From Citrus sinensis (lineage: Eukaryota; Streptophyta; Magnoliopsida; Sapindales; Rutaceae), in contig NC_068564.1 in NCBI RefSeq assembly GCF_022201045.2, positions 3,596,001-3,660,000 of the forward strand: a DNA stretch of 64,000 nucleotides, given 5' to 3'. The notes beneath the pieces are model-generated. The model saw only the letters and a list, made by a program, of their open reading frames with translations. It was not told the DNA's origin and made no database searches. Positions 50,799-62,752 of the stretch are shown piece after piece; positions within the stretch are counted from its first letter, which is position 1; each line of letters starts with the position of its first letter. A program made the translations under genes and the position numbers.

Positions 50799-50949
50799 TC
50801 AATTTGTGTTCTTACACGGATTACATATATTGTGGACACCGCAGAAAAAAAATGAAGTATTATCGCTCAAGGAATTTCGAGAAAATTATCCAAGTTTAAA
50901 GGTATTATTCCAATCAGTGCCTGCTCAATTGCTAGGCAATGACAATTGA
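47061..50949 (+). CDS. DUF1517 chloroplast-type membrane protein, possibly decaying
   Basis: Exons: 47061-47673, 48269-48371, 49061-49116, 50233-50403, 50523-50651, about 50845-50949. The first 60 residues look like a chloroplast transit peptide. Then comes a hydrophobic segment (IPVVLLMLFMTTHG), a Gly/Ser patch, another membrane segment (AAAVVFLIALCVVIYW), and the DUF1517 domain (GQSLQKDLNRIAK, ISSLLRHEKYWISGSSY, KFSEETLVNLDG). The family is thylakoid or envelope associated; its role is poorly known. Two defects: a T-run at 47245-47250 puts the transit-peptide frame one base out of phase with the rest, and the last exon lacks an AG before its WTPQ motif. The only AG near (50844) keeps phase but drops WTPQ. 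Either ATG 47257 starts a shortened protein, or the first is a sequencing or real indel. Confidence 0.75.
47912..48131 (-). mobile_element. tRNA-derived SINE in DUF1517 intron 1, 19-bp target duplication
   Basis: On the minus strand the unit runs from 48131 to a poly(A) tail at 47922-47912. Box A-like TGGCTCCACTGG (48119-48108) and box B-like GGTTCGAGTTGC (48066-48055) are 41 bases apart. A second GGTTCGAGC lies further on. The perfect 19-bp direct repeat TAAATACCACTTTTAATTT flanks it at 47893-47911 and 48132-48150. The body differs from the SINE at 437-664, so it belongs to another family. Confidence 0.88.
49264..49536. mobile_element. MITE in DUF1517 intron 3
   Basis: The terminal inverted repeat GGGTGCGTTTGGGATTGAGG is perfect for 20 bases at both ends (273 bp in all), followed by inner palindromic AGCTACAGC stretches. 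TGG lies just outside both ends (49261-49263, 49537-49539). The ends resemble the Harbinger-like MITE at 39558-40265. Confidence 0.85.
50658..50798. repeat. Complementary CA and TG microsatellites in last DUF1517 intron
   Basis: A CA-rich tract (about 50658-50690) and a run of 15 TG units (50769-50798) lie about 75 bases apart in one short intron. They can pair into a long hairpin in the pre-mRNA, right between the last donor and acceptor. Confidence 0.9.
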
Positions 50950-51674
50950 GCCGATATCTCTCGGCCCTCTGACAGTAGTATATAATTAATACGCTAATTA
51001 GTTTTTGTTATTTTAGTCAATTGATCTCTATATTAAAAAAAAAAATTCTCATTTTTATTTGAATGATATTATAAATTATAGTTCCTCCATAGTTTAAGTT
51101 CTTCCTGTTTCCAATTAAATAAGATTCTAGAGCTAAATAATTCATTCATTAACACTGTGTTATTTAAGAACCTCGAAGTGGTCTGCCATATAGCGATGGT
51201 GATTTCTTGATTGATTTCCGAAGCGATTTTCTTTTTCTTTTTTTGGGGGATAAATTAAGAAAATTTAATAAAAAAGTATCAGAATATTACTAAAAAATAA
51301 AATTATTTCTATTCGGTCCATATTAATTTGCTCAAATTCATTTGCAAATCATAAATCATAATTGATTAACTAGGACTTGTTATTGAAATCTCGTGTTCAA
51401 TATTTCCTCTCTTTTATTTTATTTCTTTAAATTCAAGAATTTTTTTTTTTAATAGTGCTACTCAAGATGTAGTGTTTGTTTTCTCCTCACTTTTACAATC
51501 AGTCCAAAATAAGAAAAACTTCAATTGATTAATGAAAATAAATCAAATTGTTTGCAGGAAACAAATCACCTTCAAAGATAATTTATATAATACCCAAAAT
51601 TCGTAAAAAATTTGAGAGAGGAAAAAATCTCCAAGTGCAAAACAAAATCTTTATTATATTGCATATAAAAGTAA
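50950..51674. other. Intergenic after DUF1517
   Basis: AT-rich, no gene seen. Confidence 0.5.
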
Positions 51675-52870
51675 CCAAGTGGGCAAACCAAAGCCCATGA
51701 GGACAGCCGGCACGGCATGGCCCACTAAATTGGTGGGTGCGCTGTGTTGTGTCATACCTAACTTTTTTTTTGTTAAGTCTAGCACGGCCCACAGCACAAG
51801 CGCAAGCATACCATGCTCGGGCCGTGCCGTGGGTCTTGCTGAAAAAAAGGTTTAGCTCACGTGTTTTATTTAAGCTCACATGTTTAGCGTGCTTTATTTA
51901 AGCTCACGTGCCTAACATGTTTTTCCAAGCCTATCAGTCCATTTACTATTACTACTACTAATAATAATAATAATAAGAAGAAGAAGACGAAGAAGAAGAA
52001 GAAGAAGACGAAGAAGAAGAAGAAGAAGAAGAATTAAGAGAACAATTAATATTTTATTATCAGTTTATTATGATTTTGCAGCTATATATTTAAATATTTA
52101 TCTTCACAATTACCAATTCAATTATAACAGAACAATATATATTTGAACTGTAGTGAAGCAAATTACACCTAATTTTATTTGAACTATTAATATTATAATT
52201 GGACTTGAACTCCATTGAATGAAAATGTAACTTTTAATTTATCATAAAAAATAAAAAATCGTTCATAATTTTATTTTTTTTGTGTATAAATATGAACAAT
52301 ATTTTATTTTCAAATCACAAATGAAACATATCCCCGTTAACTAAGTTACGATTTAATAAATGAAATATCAATTGTCTTAAAATTTTGATATACCATTTAT
52401 AAAATCGTGATATTTATAATTTTTTTGTTAAAATTATGATGTTTATTTATCCATTTAATAAATGATGAACATAAAACAATTAGAATTTTTTTAAAACTAA
52501 GACTTAAATTAATTTAATAAAATCTACTAAAATTTTAATTTTGAAATATTTGTAAAATCATAACATTTTATTTTTACTTTTTATTAAAAAAATTACTTTG
52601 ATATACTTTGGACCACGTACTATTGATCGCCCACGAGTCGCGTGCTAACCCACCAATGAATTGTGCTTATTACGTGCCTTTTCGCGAACCGTGCTCTAGC
52701 CCACCTCTAATCGTGCCGTGCTTTTAAGGCCTACGTGCCTAAAAATCTAAGCCCGGCCCGGTCCACGTGCATGTCGTGCTGTGCCGTGTGCCTTGCCCAA
52801 ACGTGTTGGCGTTGTGTCGTGTTGTGCTGTACAGACACGTGCCTCTAGGCTCATTGGCCACCTTTAATTA
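51675..52870. mobile_element. Possible non-autonomous hAT-like element with GC-rich ends
   Basis: Two GC-rich blocks (about 51690-51910 and 52610-52865) rich in CACGG, GCCGTGCC and CACGTG words enclose an AT-rich core. The left end reads GTGGGCAAACCAAAGCCCAT. The reverse complement of the right end reads GGTGGCCAATGAGCC. The ends match only loosely and no target duplication was found, so the borders are rough. It is non-coding, and its style is that of plant hAT non-autonomous copies. Confidence 0.45.
51957..52033. repeat. Trinucleotide microsatellite (AAT/AAG)
   Basis: AAT units pass into about twenty AAG units with a few GAC interruptions, inside the AT-rich core of the element at 51675-52870. 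Confidence 0.9.
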
Positions 52871-54155
52871 CAAACCACAATGAGGGAAGAAAATTAAATT
52901 ATCATCATCATCAATTTAGCCCCTTGTAATCATGTTGATAAGGTACGATAATGCCTGATTAGCAAATTAGTGGTGATGTAATGTTTGACTCCCTCCATTG
53001 CTCATATAGTCACACATATAAATTTTAAAATGGATTTTCTTGCTTGATTTACCCTATATAACTTTCAATTTACCCTTAAGGCCACGTTTGGTTGCTGGAA
53101 AATACGGCTGGAGAGGAGAGATTTTCCATTTCCTCCGTAATTTCCTTTGTTTATTTGGCAAAAGTGCAGTGGGAATTAAGTTCCGTCATACTCCCAATTT
53201 CTTGTATTTGAGGAATTTGATTTCTATATTGAAGAGTGAGGAATTTTGGATTCCACACCATGAAAAGGCCTTGTTTTGCTATTTTTCCCTCATTTAATTT
53301 TAATTTTTCAATTTTATCCCTAAACAAATCTAAAATGAAAAAAAGCCCTAATTCTCTTGTAAGCCTCTAACTCAAAATCGGACGATCTTCTCTCTCTCAA
53401 CTTCCCGCGTTTGTCACCAGCGATAAAGAGCTCCAGTGACAGTTTTTGAGCATAACCAAGTTTCAACAGCCTCTCACATCTTCCTTATAGCTTCAATATC
53501 TCTTTATTCTCGGCTTCAATTTCAAATTCGATTTAATCTAAGTTTTTTCTGGCACTTTCCTGCATTTTCTCAACAACCATATAAGCCTTGAACCGAACAA
53601 ATCCAATGAATTCGAACCGAACAAAACTAATGAAACCCGAGTCGACAGTGATGATCTTTGAGTTGTCAAAGAACAAGGCGAGTTGACTCAGAGTGATCAG
53701 ACTGAGTCAAGAAGCCGGAGTCGGGGCGAGCTGGGAAAATGGAAAAGGTTAGAAGAGAGGAATGAGGTTTTGATTAGGTTTATGAAAAGGAAGCGCATCA
53801 AAAGAGATGGGGGAAGAAAAGAAAGTGCCATCGAGTTTGCGCCTGTGTAATGCATTTTCCTTTGTTTTTTATTTTTATTTATTTATTTTTTGTTTTTCTT
53901 GTTTCTGTTTCTAGGTTGTAGTTGGTAGGGGTGTTCAGAATTCGATCCGATCCGTTCAATTTATCTGATCCGTAAAAATCCGATCCATGGATTGGTGGAT
54001 TGGATTGGATTGAAATTTTAAAAATCCGCAATCGGTGGATTGGATATGGATTTACTTTTGTGAATCCGTAAAAAAAATATTTATTTATTTATTTTAAAAA
54101 ATATTATAAATATGACATTACATAGTTACATAAGCACCATAATATAACTTAACCA

Positions 54156-54356
54156 TTATCTAATAAAATTATAAAATAAAAAATGATTAAGTCAGTGGTA
54201 AAAAAAAATTGAAGTAAAGTAAAGTCATCCAAAACCAAAAGTAAAGTAACATAACAGCCGTTATCTAATAAAAATATAAAATAAAAAATGATTAAATCAG
54301 CGGTAAAAAAAATTTGAAGTAAAGTCATCCAAAACCAAAAGTAAAGTAACATAACG
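54156..54356. repeat. 105-bp tandem duplication in hAT 5' part
   Basis: Copy 1 (54156-54260) and copy 2 (54261-54356) both start TTATCTAATAAAA and end GTAAAGTAACATAAC, with a few small indels. Non-coding. Confidence 0.85.
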
Positions 54357-55280
54357 CTTTTGTCAAAAAAAAAAAAAGGTAACAATAACATAATGCCAAA
54401 AGTAAACTAGATAACGCCAAAAGCCCAAAAGTAAGCTAGCACTAGCATAACGCAAATCAGTGGTCACCAACAATATGCAAACAAAAAAAAAACCCTAAGC
54501 TTCCTGCTTCCATGCCGTCGCAGTCACACGCACTAGCAACACCCCGCGTGATTCCGGCGAGTACTCGTAAACCTTACCACGGTGTTTCTATCTCCTTCTC
54601 CAGGTACAATACTCGTAAACCTTCTCCTGATTTATTATTTTGATTTTATCTTCGATAACATTTGTTCTGATTTTTTTTAATTATTATTATGTATCTTTTT
54701 TTTGTCAATGGTGACTTGGGATAATGATTTTGATATCCTTTTATTAATAATAAGGTTGTTGGGGATCGAGGGAGAGAATTATTTATTGATTGCATGTCTT
54801 AATCCGGTTGCTTTTGCTTTTTGTTCTGTAGTAAAACTGAGAGAAATTGCACAGTACCTGGCTGTTGTGAAATATTAAAGACATTTTGATTAGTCTAAAT
54901 TATTGGTCAGTGTAGCCAAATATATAGATATATTGGAACACTTAAAATACTGATTATGCAACCACAAGGAGCAAATTAATTTAGATTGTAGCTGGTTGAG
55001 TGTACAGTTGTAATAATGTGGCTGAATCTGTTAATTTCTTGTTTGATGGGCTATTTTTTTAAAAAATGAAGATTAAAGAGTTGTTATGGGGGGTGGTTGA
55101 ATCATGTTGCTTCTGTGGATCTAACAATCATGTTGCCTTTTCTGGATGTAACACACGAATTTCATGATTTTTCTTTTTGAATTGGCTTATTTTACTTTTC
55201 CTAACTGAACTCTTTTAAGCTTAATTTATTCTTGTCATTTTCATAATTAATTTTAATGATTTTTCATATTGGTAGTGTAG

Positions 55281-57319
55281 ATGACTTCTCAACTTGATAA
55301 AGGAAAACGCATAGCTGTAGATTCAGCTCCCCCAAGTTCTAAATCATCCAGTAATGCTGAAGGTACGCCCAATAAATCCATTACTTCAGAAGCTTGGGAG
55401 CATTTTATCCAATTAAGTTCTGATCCACTACATCCTAGATCCAAATGTCGATATTGTGGAAAGAATATAAATGTGGTTTTAATAAAGGAACATCTAATCT
55501 ATTGGGTCATATAAGAGAGAGATGTCTAAAATATCCTGGTCGAGCTCGAGTGGACAAAAAACAAAAAACTTTGTCTTACCAACCAGTGAAAATTGGAGAG
55601 CCATGTAGCCTTGTATCAGCGACCTATAGTGTTGAGGCTTGTAGGGAAGCAATTGCTAAGTTTATTATAAAAGATGAGATGTCATTTAGAGTTGGAGAGG
55701 GTGAAGGGTTTAGGGAAATGTTGGGAGTTTTTGAAAATAGATTTAAAGTACCATATCGCACTACTATTGCTCGTGATATTTTGTAACTTTACAAAAAAAA
55801 AATAAAGAAAGATTTGACTGATTTTTTTGTTAGTAGTCATCAAAGAGTTGCCTCACTACAGACACATGGACTTCAGCTCAAAATCTTTGTTATATGTGTC
55901 TTACAGCTCACTTTATTGATGATAATTGGACATTGCACAAAAAAATATTGATTTTTTGTCAAGTTGCTGACCATAAAGGTGAAACAATTGGTAGGCAAAT
56001 TGAAACATGCCTATTAGATTGGGGCATTGAGAGAGTTTTTACAGTAACGGTTGATAATGCTTCTTCTAATGATGGTGCTGTTTTTTATTTGTCAAAAGTT
56101 GTGAACAATTGGAATGGTGCAGTCTTAGGGGGTCAAAATATGCATTTGAGGTGTAGTGCACATATATTAAATCTCATTGTTGCAGAGGGGTTAAAAGAGT
56201 ATCATCAGTCGATTTCTAAAATTCGTAATGTTGTAAGATTTGTTAGATCTTCACCTTCTAGGACACAAAAGTTTAAGGCATATGCAGAGCAAGAGAAAAT
56301 TTCTTCAAATAAGTTGTTGTGTCTAGATGTCGTAACTAGATGAAATTCCACTTTTTTCATGTTAGAGGCTGCTGAAAAGTATGGAAAAGTATTTGATCGG
56401 TTAGAGCTTCATGATGCACAATACATTCATGAATTTTGTTTGAGTGAGCAAAAAAGTGTCCTTCTTCAATTGATTGGGAATATGTTCGTTATTTCATTAA
56501 ATTCTTGAAGGTTTTTCATGATGCCACTTTGACATTTTTGGGTTCTTTATATGTGACATCCAATACTTTTTTGCACCAATTATGTTTGATTCACACACAA
56601 TTGCAAGCTTGGAGGGATAGTAAGGATTTATTTTTGAAGACAATGGCTGAAAATATGAAAAAGAAGTATGATAAGTATTGAGGAAATTATGAAACAGTCA
56701 ACCCTTGTTTGTTTGTTTCTATTTTGCTTGAGTCTCGACATAAAGAACGGTTTTTGAGATATTGTTTTGTAGTGTTATTTGGTGAATTTAAAGCTAATGA
56801 GTTGGTTGTTAAAGTGCAGAATAATTTACATAGTTTATATGAGGAATACAAATTGCTTTATGGTGTGATGTGGAAGTAATGGATGCTGTCAATGATGAAA
56901 AAGAGTTAGAGGTTGATACTGAGGTTGATGCTAGGCAAGTGTTTGATTCGGGTTATATGAGGATTTTAAAAGACAATACTTTTGTAGAGTGCAAAACAGA
57001 AGTGGATCTTTACTTGTTAGAATCATGTGAGAACCCAGAAAATGAGAGTTTTGATGTTTTGGATTGGTGGAAGATTAATTCTTCCAAATATCCAATTTTG
57101 TCTTATGTTGCTGGAGATATTTTGGCCATGCCTGTTTCCACTGTGGCATTTGAGTCAGTATTTAGCACTGGTGGGCGTGTTCTTGATCCACATCGGTGCT
57201 CACTATCTACAAGGACGGTGGAGGCATTAATTTGCACACAAATTTGGCTACGTTCAACTCCGATAAATCTTGATGAAGCAATAAATGAGATTGAACATAT
57301 TGAGACAGGTAAAATGTAG
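55281..57319 (+). pseudogene. hAT transposase, BED finger to hATC domain, inactivated
   Basis: In order: an N-terminal linker, a BED zinc finger (CRYCGK ... HIRERC), an RNase-H-like core with TDTWTS and VDNASSND, and a hAT C-terminal dimerisation domain (VSTVAFESVFSTGGRVLD) that is intact at 56870-57319. Lesions: a one-base deletion inside the BED finger near 55460; an in-frame TAA near 55784; a one-base loss near 55846; TGA codons where the family has Trp at 56341-56343 and near 56678; and a further frame change near 56460. With at least six defects it cannot make transposase. Some may be sequencing errors, but not all. The family cuts and pastes its own DNA using the inverted ends. Confidence 0.88.
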
Positions 57320-57629
57320 CAATTTAACTTTAATTTTATTTTTTGATTATTATTTGACTTTATATTGTTATTCTATTTTAAAAATTGACATTTTTTTTTA
57401 TCTTATACGTATAGAGATTTTGGGAGCTGACAAGAACATATTTGATGAAGCTTGATGGCATTTGATGGGATATAAGGGTAAATATTTATTAATTTGTTTA
57501 CTAAATAAATTTTTTTATTTAATAAAATTTTTTTATTTGTTATTTATATCAATTATGTTTATTTTGTTTAGGTTAAAGTACGAAACACAAATTGGAGATG
57601 GACGTTTTTTTTTTTGGTGTGTTTTATTT

Positions 57630-57840
57630 TGAGACTTTCAATGTATTATTGTGGCTTTATTTGAACAATTAATTTTTATATTATATTAATGTATTATTGC
57701 AACTTTATTTGAACAATTAATTTTGGTGTGTTATATTTTAAAACTTTGAACGTATTATTGTAGTTTTATTTGAACAATTAATCTCGATGTGTTATATTTT
57801 GAAATTTTGAATGTATTATTAAAACGAACAATTAATTTGT
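57630..57840. repeat. Imperfect ~60-bp tandem repeats in hAT 3' part
   Basis: About four diverged copies share GTATTATTG and TTTGAACAATTAAT at roughly 60-base spacing. Non-coding. Confidence 0.65.
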
Positions 57841-58648
57841 TTAAATTTTATTCAATTTTAAATTTAATTGGTAGTAAAATTATTTTATATTAGATTTTTT
57901 TAATTTCATTAGTTTATGGATTGGAGAGAACTAAAATTTTTAATTCGCAAATCAATTCGCAAAATGATGGATTTGGATATGGATTGAGTTAAATCCGCAT
58001 CCGATCCGCAGATGTATGGATTGGATATGAATTGAGTCAAATCCGTATCCGATCCGCAGATGTATGGATTGGATTTGGATTGAATTTAATCAATCCGTGG
58101 ATTGGATTGGATTGGATTGAAAAATTATAATCCGCAAAATCATGGATCAGATATGGATTGATGTCCAATCCGTAAAATCTGATCTGCGAACACCCCTAGT
58201 AGTTGGATTTGAAAATGTGAGAGAAGGTTTCATCAAGTTGGCTTTTTGCCTTTTTATGGGCTCTACAATTATGGGGTATTTTTGAAATAATATTAATATT
58301 TCTTGTTTAAAAAGAAATACATTTGATAAAAGCACTTGGATAATAACTGATTTTATAAAGTAAATATAGTTAGGACATTGAGAATGAAACATTAAAATTG
58401 AGGTTAATTTTAAAACAATTAAATATATTTGTAGTTTTTAAATTACTTCAATAATAAATATTAAAAATCCAATACAAGGGTATATTTGTCTAGATGAAAA
58501 ATTCTAAAATTCCTTTCTTTTACTAATTTTATCTTAAAACGAACAAAGGAAATTAAACTCCCTATCCTTTTCTTCTTCTTTCCTTTCTCCACCTCTCTTT
58601 TCCTCTCCTCTCATCTCCTCTCTTTCCCTACAATTGAACATAGCCTTA

Positions 58649-60781
58649 GGGATTGTTTGGTATGTTGGATTGGATTACATTGGATTGGATCGGATTGAAT
58701 AAGATAAGATTGGATTGGATAATATTGGGTAATATATAATATTATGTTGTGTTTGGTGCAATATTAGATTGGATTATAAATAATCATGTCTTATATTATA
58801 ATATTACACTTTACAAGTTGTTATTATTATTATTATTATTATAAACTAAAATTTTGTATTATTAATTATACAAATCAACCTCAATGATATTAATGAAATA
58901 TAAATCATAATTTAAATAATTTTTATTTTGTTAAATATATTTATTATATTTTTATTATTTTTATTCAATAATATATTATTTTATAAAAATTCGAATTTTT
59001 GAATATTAATTTTATAATTAATTTATAATGTAAATTTTAAATTACAAAAATATTTAATAATTAAATAAATTAAAATGGAATTTTAATTTAATCTGAAATT
59101 AATAATGATTTTTAGTTTATTTGTTATTTACATGATTAAAATCAAATTTTTATTACATTTATCACATATTACTATAATTTTAATATTTATAAATTATTAT
59201 GTTTAATTGAGTTATCAATATAATTCAGTACTAACTAATCCCATGAGTCCCCGGGATAATTTCTTTTCCAAAATTAACATTAGCTTGTGAGCTCGGAATA
59301 ACTAAATCCCAATACTCTTGACAGAACTAAGCATGAGACTAGGATAAAATTTTTTAAAAAAATTCTCATACACCATCGAGTTATGCTAAAAAACATTTTG
59401 TTTATTTCGATGAGATGGGTGGACGAACCATCCCAATTCGAAAGGTCTTCCTGCTATTTAGTATTACATCGATGGCTTCGCTTGCATCACCCGGCATCAA
59501 TGGTTTTGATATGGAATTAATAGTATTTTTGGAATAATTACTAGTCAATAAGAATTTTTAATACGTTTTCCCTAAGATTTGTTAAATTAAGAATCAAGGG
59601 CAATTGTTTTTGGAAGTGCATTAATTGTGATCTATCCCACCACCACCGATTATGATTCAATTTTGAAAGGTAAACGTAAATGTGAAAATATGCTTTTATT
59701 AAAATGTAACAACAAATTTATATACAATGATGAATTAACTAATGTACCAATCTTTTAACATTCTTATGTCAAGTGTGCGTTTATATTCATAATATTATGT
59801 GCGGTTGAGAACTAACTATCTTCTTTTTATTATTATTATTTTTTATCTTAATCAAGAGGTATTCAGGACCATTTTTTTTTTTATTATTTAATAACTTGCA
59901 ATCACACATCCTTATAAAAAATCAACAAGAAAATTTAACACTAACTACAAGTGATGTGATACAAAAAGAGGAAACTGAAGCCGTCCAAATCTTTACATAA
60001 TAAAGAGAGAATATATACGATTAATTGTAGAGCTTGATTTGGAAGGAAGATATTCATATGCAGGAGAATCTTCAATTTGAAAGCGGATCGTCGTAAGTTT
60101 TGAAAGGGATCACATCTTAATTTGTCCTGAATAGCTGGAAATCCATACTAAAATCTTTATATTCAATTAATCCTCTCAATTTCCTTTAGTATGATCCGTA
60201 ATTATCTTTATATTTATACGTTATGCAATTAGTAAAATGAAATAGACTATTTAACTAGAATACTGGGTGGAGGTGTGAACAAACATTGTGAAATTGATAT
60301 TACACGCACATATATATAAAGTATGTGAAAGAAAATTTCTATAATTTTATTTGGAATTTTCCTTGAACCGTTTAGCGCTATGCTTGGTTTTCTTGTCTAA
60401 GTTAGATCGGCCTCTTTTATACTTATTATTTTCCTAATTATTTAGTTATAGTTACGGGATAAATGTTCTTTTTAGTATTTAAAATTTTAAAAATTACTAC
60501 AAAATGTCAATATCGTATATGTTTTCGTTAAAATCAAGTTAATTATTTTGAAGTTTTTACATGATGCATTTCATGTTTGTTTGAATTTTAAGTTATATTA
60601 GATAAAAAGAAAATTAATTTTTTTTAAAAAAAAAAAATTAAGTCCAAAAGTAATGACAAAGACGTTCTAAATAATCAAAAAGAAGAGGACTAACAGGATA
60701 ATTGGCCCAACCCCTGCCAGGACCAAAGGGGAATTTTACCTTTTGCAGGAAAGAAAATCCCAACAAGGAAAGCAACTCCTC
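58649..60781. other. Intergenic, left of PMEI
   Basis: AT-rich with TTGGATTGGAT-rich DNA at 58660-58780, similar in style to the hAT subterminal region but without recognisable ends. No gene seen. The right end is the PMEI promoter. Confidence 0.5.
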
Positions 60782-60789
60782 TATAAATA
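60782..60789 (+). promoter_or_regulatory. TATA box of PMEI gene
   Basis: TATAAATA, 91-98 bases before the PMEI start codon. The spacing suits a leader of about 65 bases. Confidence 0.75.
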
Positions 60790-60879
60790 TGTCAATCTGA
60801 TTACTCGGTAGCCACAATCCCCATTCAGTTCTCAGTTCAAGAAAGAACAAACAGTTGCTATCTAAATCATAATAAAATC

Positions 60880-61482
60880 ATGGCAAGAATTGCCAATCTC
60901 TTGTTGGCACTCTCTGTTTTATGCATTATGGGCATGGCCAAAGCAGGCACAATCACTGAGCTACCTAGTCATAATGGTGACTCAATCTTCATTGAAACAT
61001 CATGCAAATCCACCAGATATCGCACAGTCTGCGTGCAATCTCTCTTGCCTTACGCCTACAAAATCCAACGAAGCCCGCTGCAGATGGCGCTGGAAGCCTT
61101 GTCCGTGAGCCTCTCCAGGACTAAGTCCGCAGACTCATTTGTGTCAAATCTTGTAAAACACAAGGACTTGAAGCCAAGGGAGCAACAACCAATTGACGAC
61201 TGCCTGCAGTTGATGGGTGATTCGATTGACCGGCTTAGCAAGTCGGTTCAAGAACTGAGAGGAATCAGTGGAGCAAATGATCGTGACTTTTTGTGGCACA
61301 TTAGCAATGTTCAAACATGGGTTAGTGCTGCTTTGACTGATGATGATACTTGTCTTGATGGGCTGGCCGCCTTGGATGGTGAGGTGAAGGATTCCATTAG
61401 GACTAGGGTTTCAAATGTTGCTGAAGTCACCAGCAATGCACTTGCCTTGGTTAACCAGCTTGCCAAAACACATTTAGAATAA
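60880..61482 (+). CDS. Pectin methylesterase / invertase inhibitor
   Basis: A single exon of 200 residues. A signal peptide (MARIANLLLALSVLCIMGMA, cleavage likely near Ala22) sends it to the cell wall or vacuole. Four cysteines of the PMEI fold stand at 42, 51, 108 and 158 (ETSCKSTRYRTVC, IDDCLQL, DDTCLDGL) and should form two disulphides, the first closing the N-terminal helical hairpin. The family forms a four-helix bundle that blocks pectin methylesterase or acid invertase; sequence alone cannot say which. In Arabidopsis, PMEI genes flank OTP70 (At4g25250/60) and also follow MYB99 (At5g62340-60), consistent with its place here. AATAAA follows at 61509-61514. Confidence 0.93.
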   Translation: MARIANLLLALSVLCIMGMAKAGTITELPSHNGDSIFIETSCKSTRYRTVCVQSLLPYAYKIQRSPLQMALEALSVSLSRTKSADSFVSNLVKHKDLKPREQQPIDDCLQLMGDSIDRLSKSVQELRGISGANDRDFLWHISNVQTWVSAALTDDDTCLDGLAALDGEVKDSIRTRVSNVAEVTSNALALVNQLAKTHLE

Positions 61483-62752
61483 CGGTGAATGTTTGTTGAT
61501 ATTTGATAATAAAGCTTTATTGCATTTGAATTTGGGTACTTTAATTTATGACCTCAGTTCATTTGCGATTTTGAACAATATCGTAATATGTATTATGATT
61601 TTTTATTTTTTATTTTTTATTAATATTATATAACTTTCCATATTTTTGTGTGTGTAGAATTTCAGTTTTCCACCTAGTCTACAAACAGATGTTCTTCTAA
61701 CAATGGGTCTCCCATTATTTAAGAAATTAATTACCAATCATATATACACACACACTTGACAAAAACTTGAACTATGATCCTTGGCCTTGACATCTCTTCA
61801 ATGCTCCTCTTGCGCTCAAACGGTGTACTCAATCTAAGTCGCATTAATGAAAATAAATCTCAATACTCAATGTTTGCCAATCAATTCATAGATATTTGGT
61901 TGATTAATTTTGGTCCATAATCAAATTCTTCAATTTATAATTGTATTATTTTGTATACGTTTTGTGTTGTCAGTTCACAAAGGGGAGTGAATCAAAGATA
62001 CGAAAGAACTAACAACCATCATGAACTGGCCCACGTATGATCGATCAAAGCCATTGGCGAAGAATTTGCTTTCGCTGGCAGAGATCAGAGGAAATGATAA
62101 TCTCGCCAATGGATTATTAAATAAACTAAACATTACAATCATAATCATTGTATACCTAAAGATTATTTGTCAGATTAAAAAAAGAACCATACGCGTCCAT
62201 TCCTTATTAGCTTGTTATTGTTATGAAAATATTTTTCTATATAAGACGTATCATGGTACCCTTTTTTTATGTATATATCATAATCCGCAATTATGTTCAC
62301 GTTTACAAATTCAATAATGATAAAGGAATTATAGTTTTTCTTTTTTTAAAAAAAAAAAAGAAAAGAAAACTCATGAATTATTATTTTATTTAGAACAATT
62401 CTATACGCAACAACTGTATCGGATACCTAATTTCTTTTCCACCCCCGGAAGAAAAAATCAGTGAGCTAGGTTGGCGAAATAAAAGGTTGGAATGATTTAA
62501 TTTGGTAGCAAAGCCAGAAAATTGACCTAAATCAATTGGTCACATGCTACGGAGACAGATGGATACCTAGCTTGTCCAATGTTTTATTAGTGCATTACTT
62601 TTTATTTAATTAAACATGCGCTAACTACACTCTATACTTTTTTATCTATAGTGTATTAATGTTTGAAATAAAGAAAAAAAAATATGGAGATGCAGTTTGT
62701 TTAATTAAATAGGTTAGAGAAACTATTTTATCCAAAATTTTAGTTTAGATAG
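61483..62752. other. Intergenic, right of PMEI
   Basis: PMEI 3' flank, then AT-rich DNA. No gene seen; an open frame at 62021-62317 has no recognisable features. Confidence 0.5.

Larger units (their letters stand above)
53926..58198 (+). mobile_element. hAT transposon, 4.27 kb, perfect 8-bp target duplication
   Basis: The inverted ends TAGGGGTGTTC are perfect at 53926 and 58198. The perfect 8-bp direct repeat GTAGTTGG sits at 53918-53925 and 58199-58206, as hAT transposase makes. The subterminal regions at both ends hold many copies of GGATTGGAT and GATCCG-type words, in the manner of transposase-binding sites. Inside are a tandem duplication, the broken transposase (55281-57319) and a set of AT-rich repeats. 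Confidence 0.93.
53077..58648. mobile_element. Older TIR element split by a hAT insertion
   Basis: The left end TAAGGCCACGTTTGGTTG (53077) and the reverse complement of the right end TAAGGCTATGTTCAATTG (58648) agree at 13 of 18 positions, and all five differences are transitions. Next to them are GGAGAGGAGAG (left) and matching CTCTCCTCTC stretches (right). Without the inner hAT it is about 1.29 kb and non-coding. No clear target duplication. It resembles the small MITE at 5456-5640. Confidence 0.55.

Noticed and set aside
50767-50949. Frame starting in the TG array and running through WTPQ
   Set aside because: The start lies in a microsatellite; better explained as intron plus the last DUF1517 exon.
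59215-59520. Possible 5S rRNA or structured RNA in a less AT-rich patch
   Set aside because: No match to the 5S consensus or to any RNA fold I know.
62051-62112. 10-bp inverted repeat CCATTGGCGA / TCGCCAATGG
   Set aside because: Short and isolated; no neighbouring signal to support a function.
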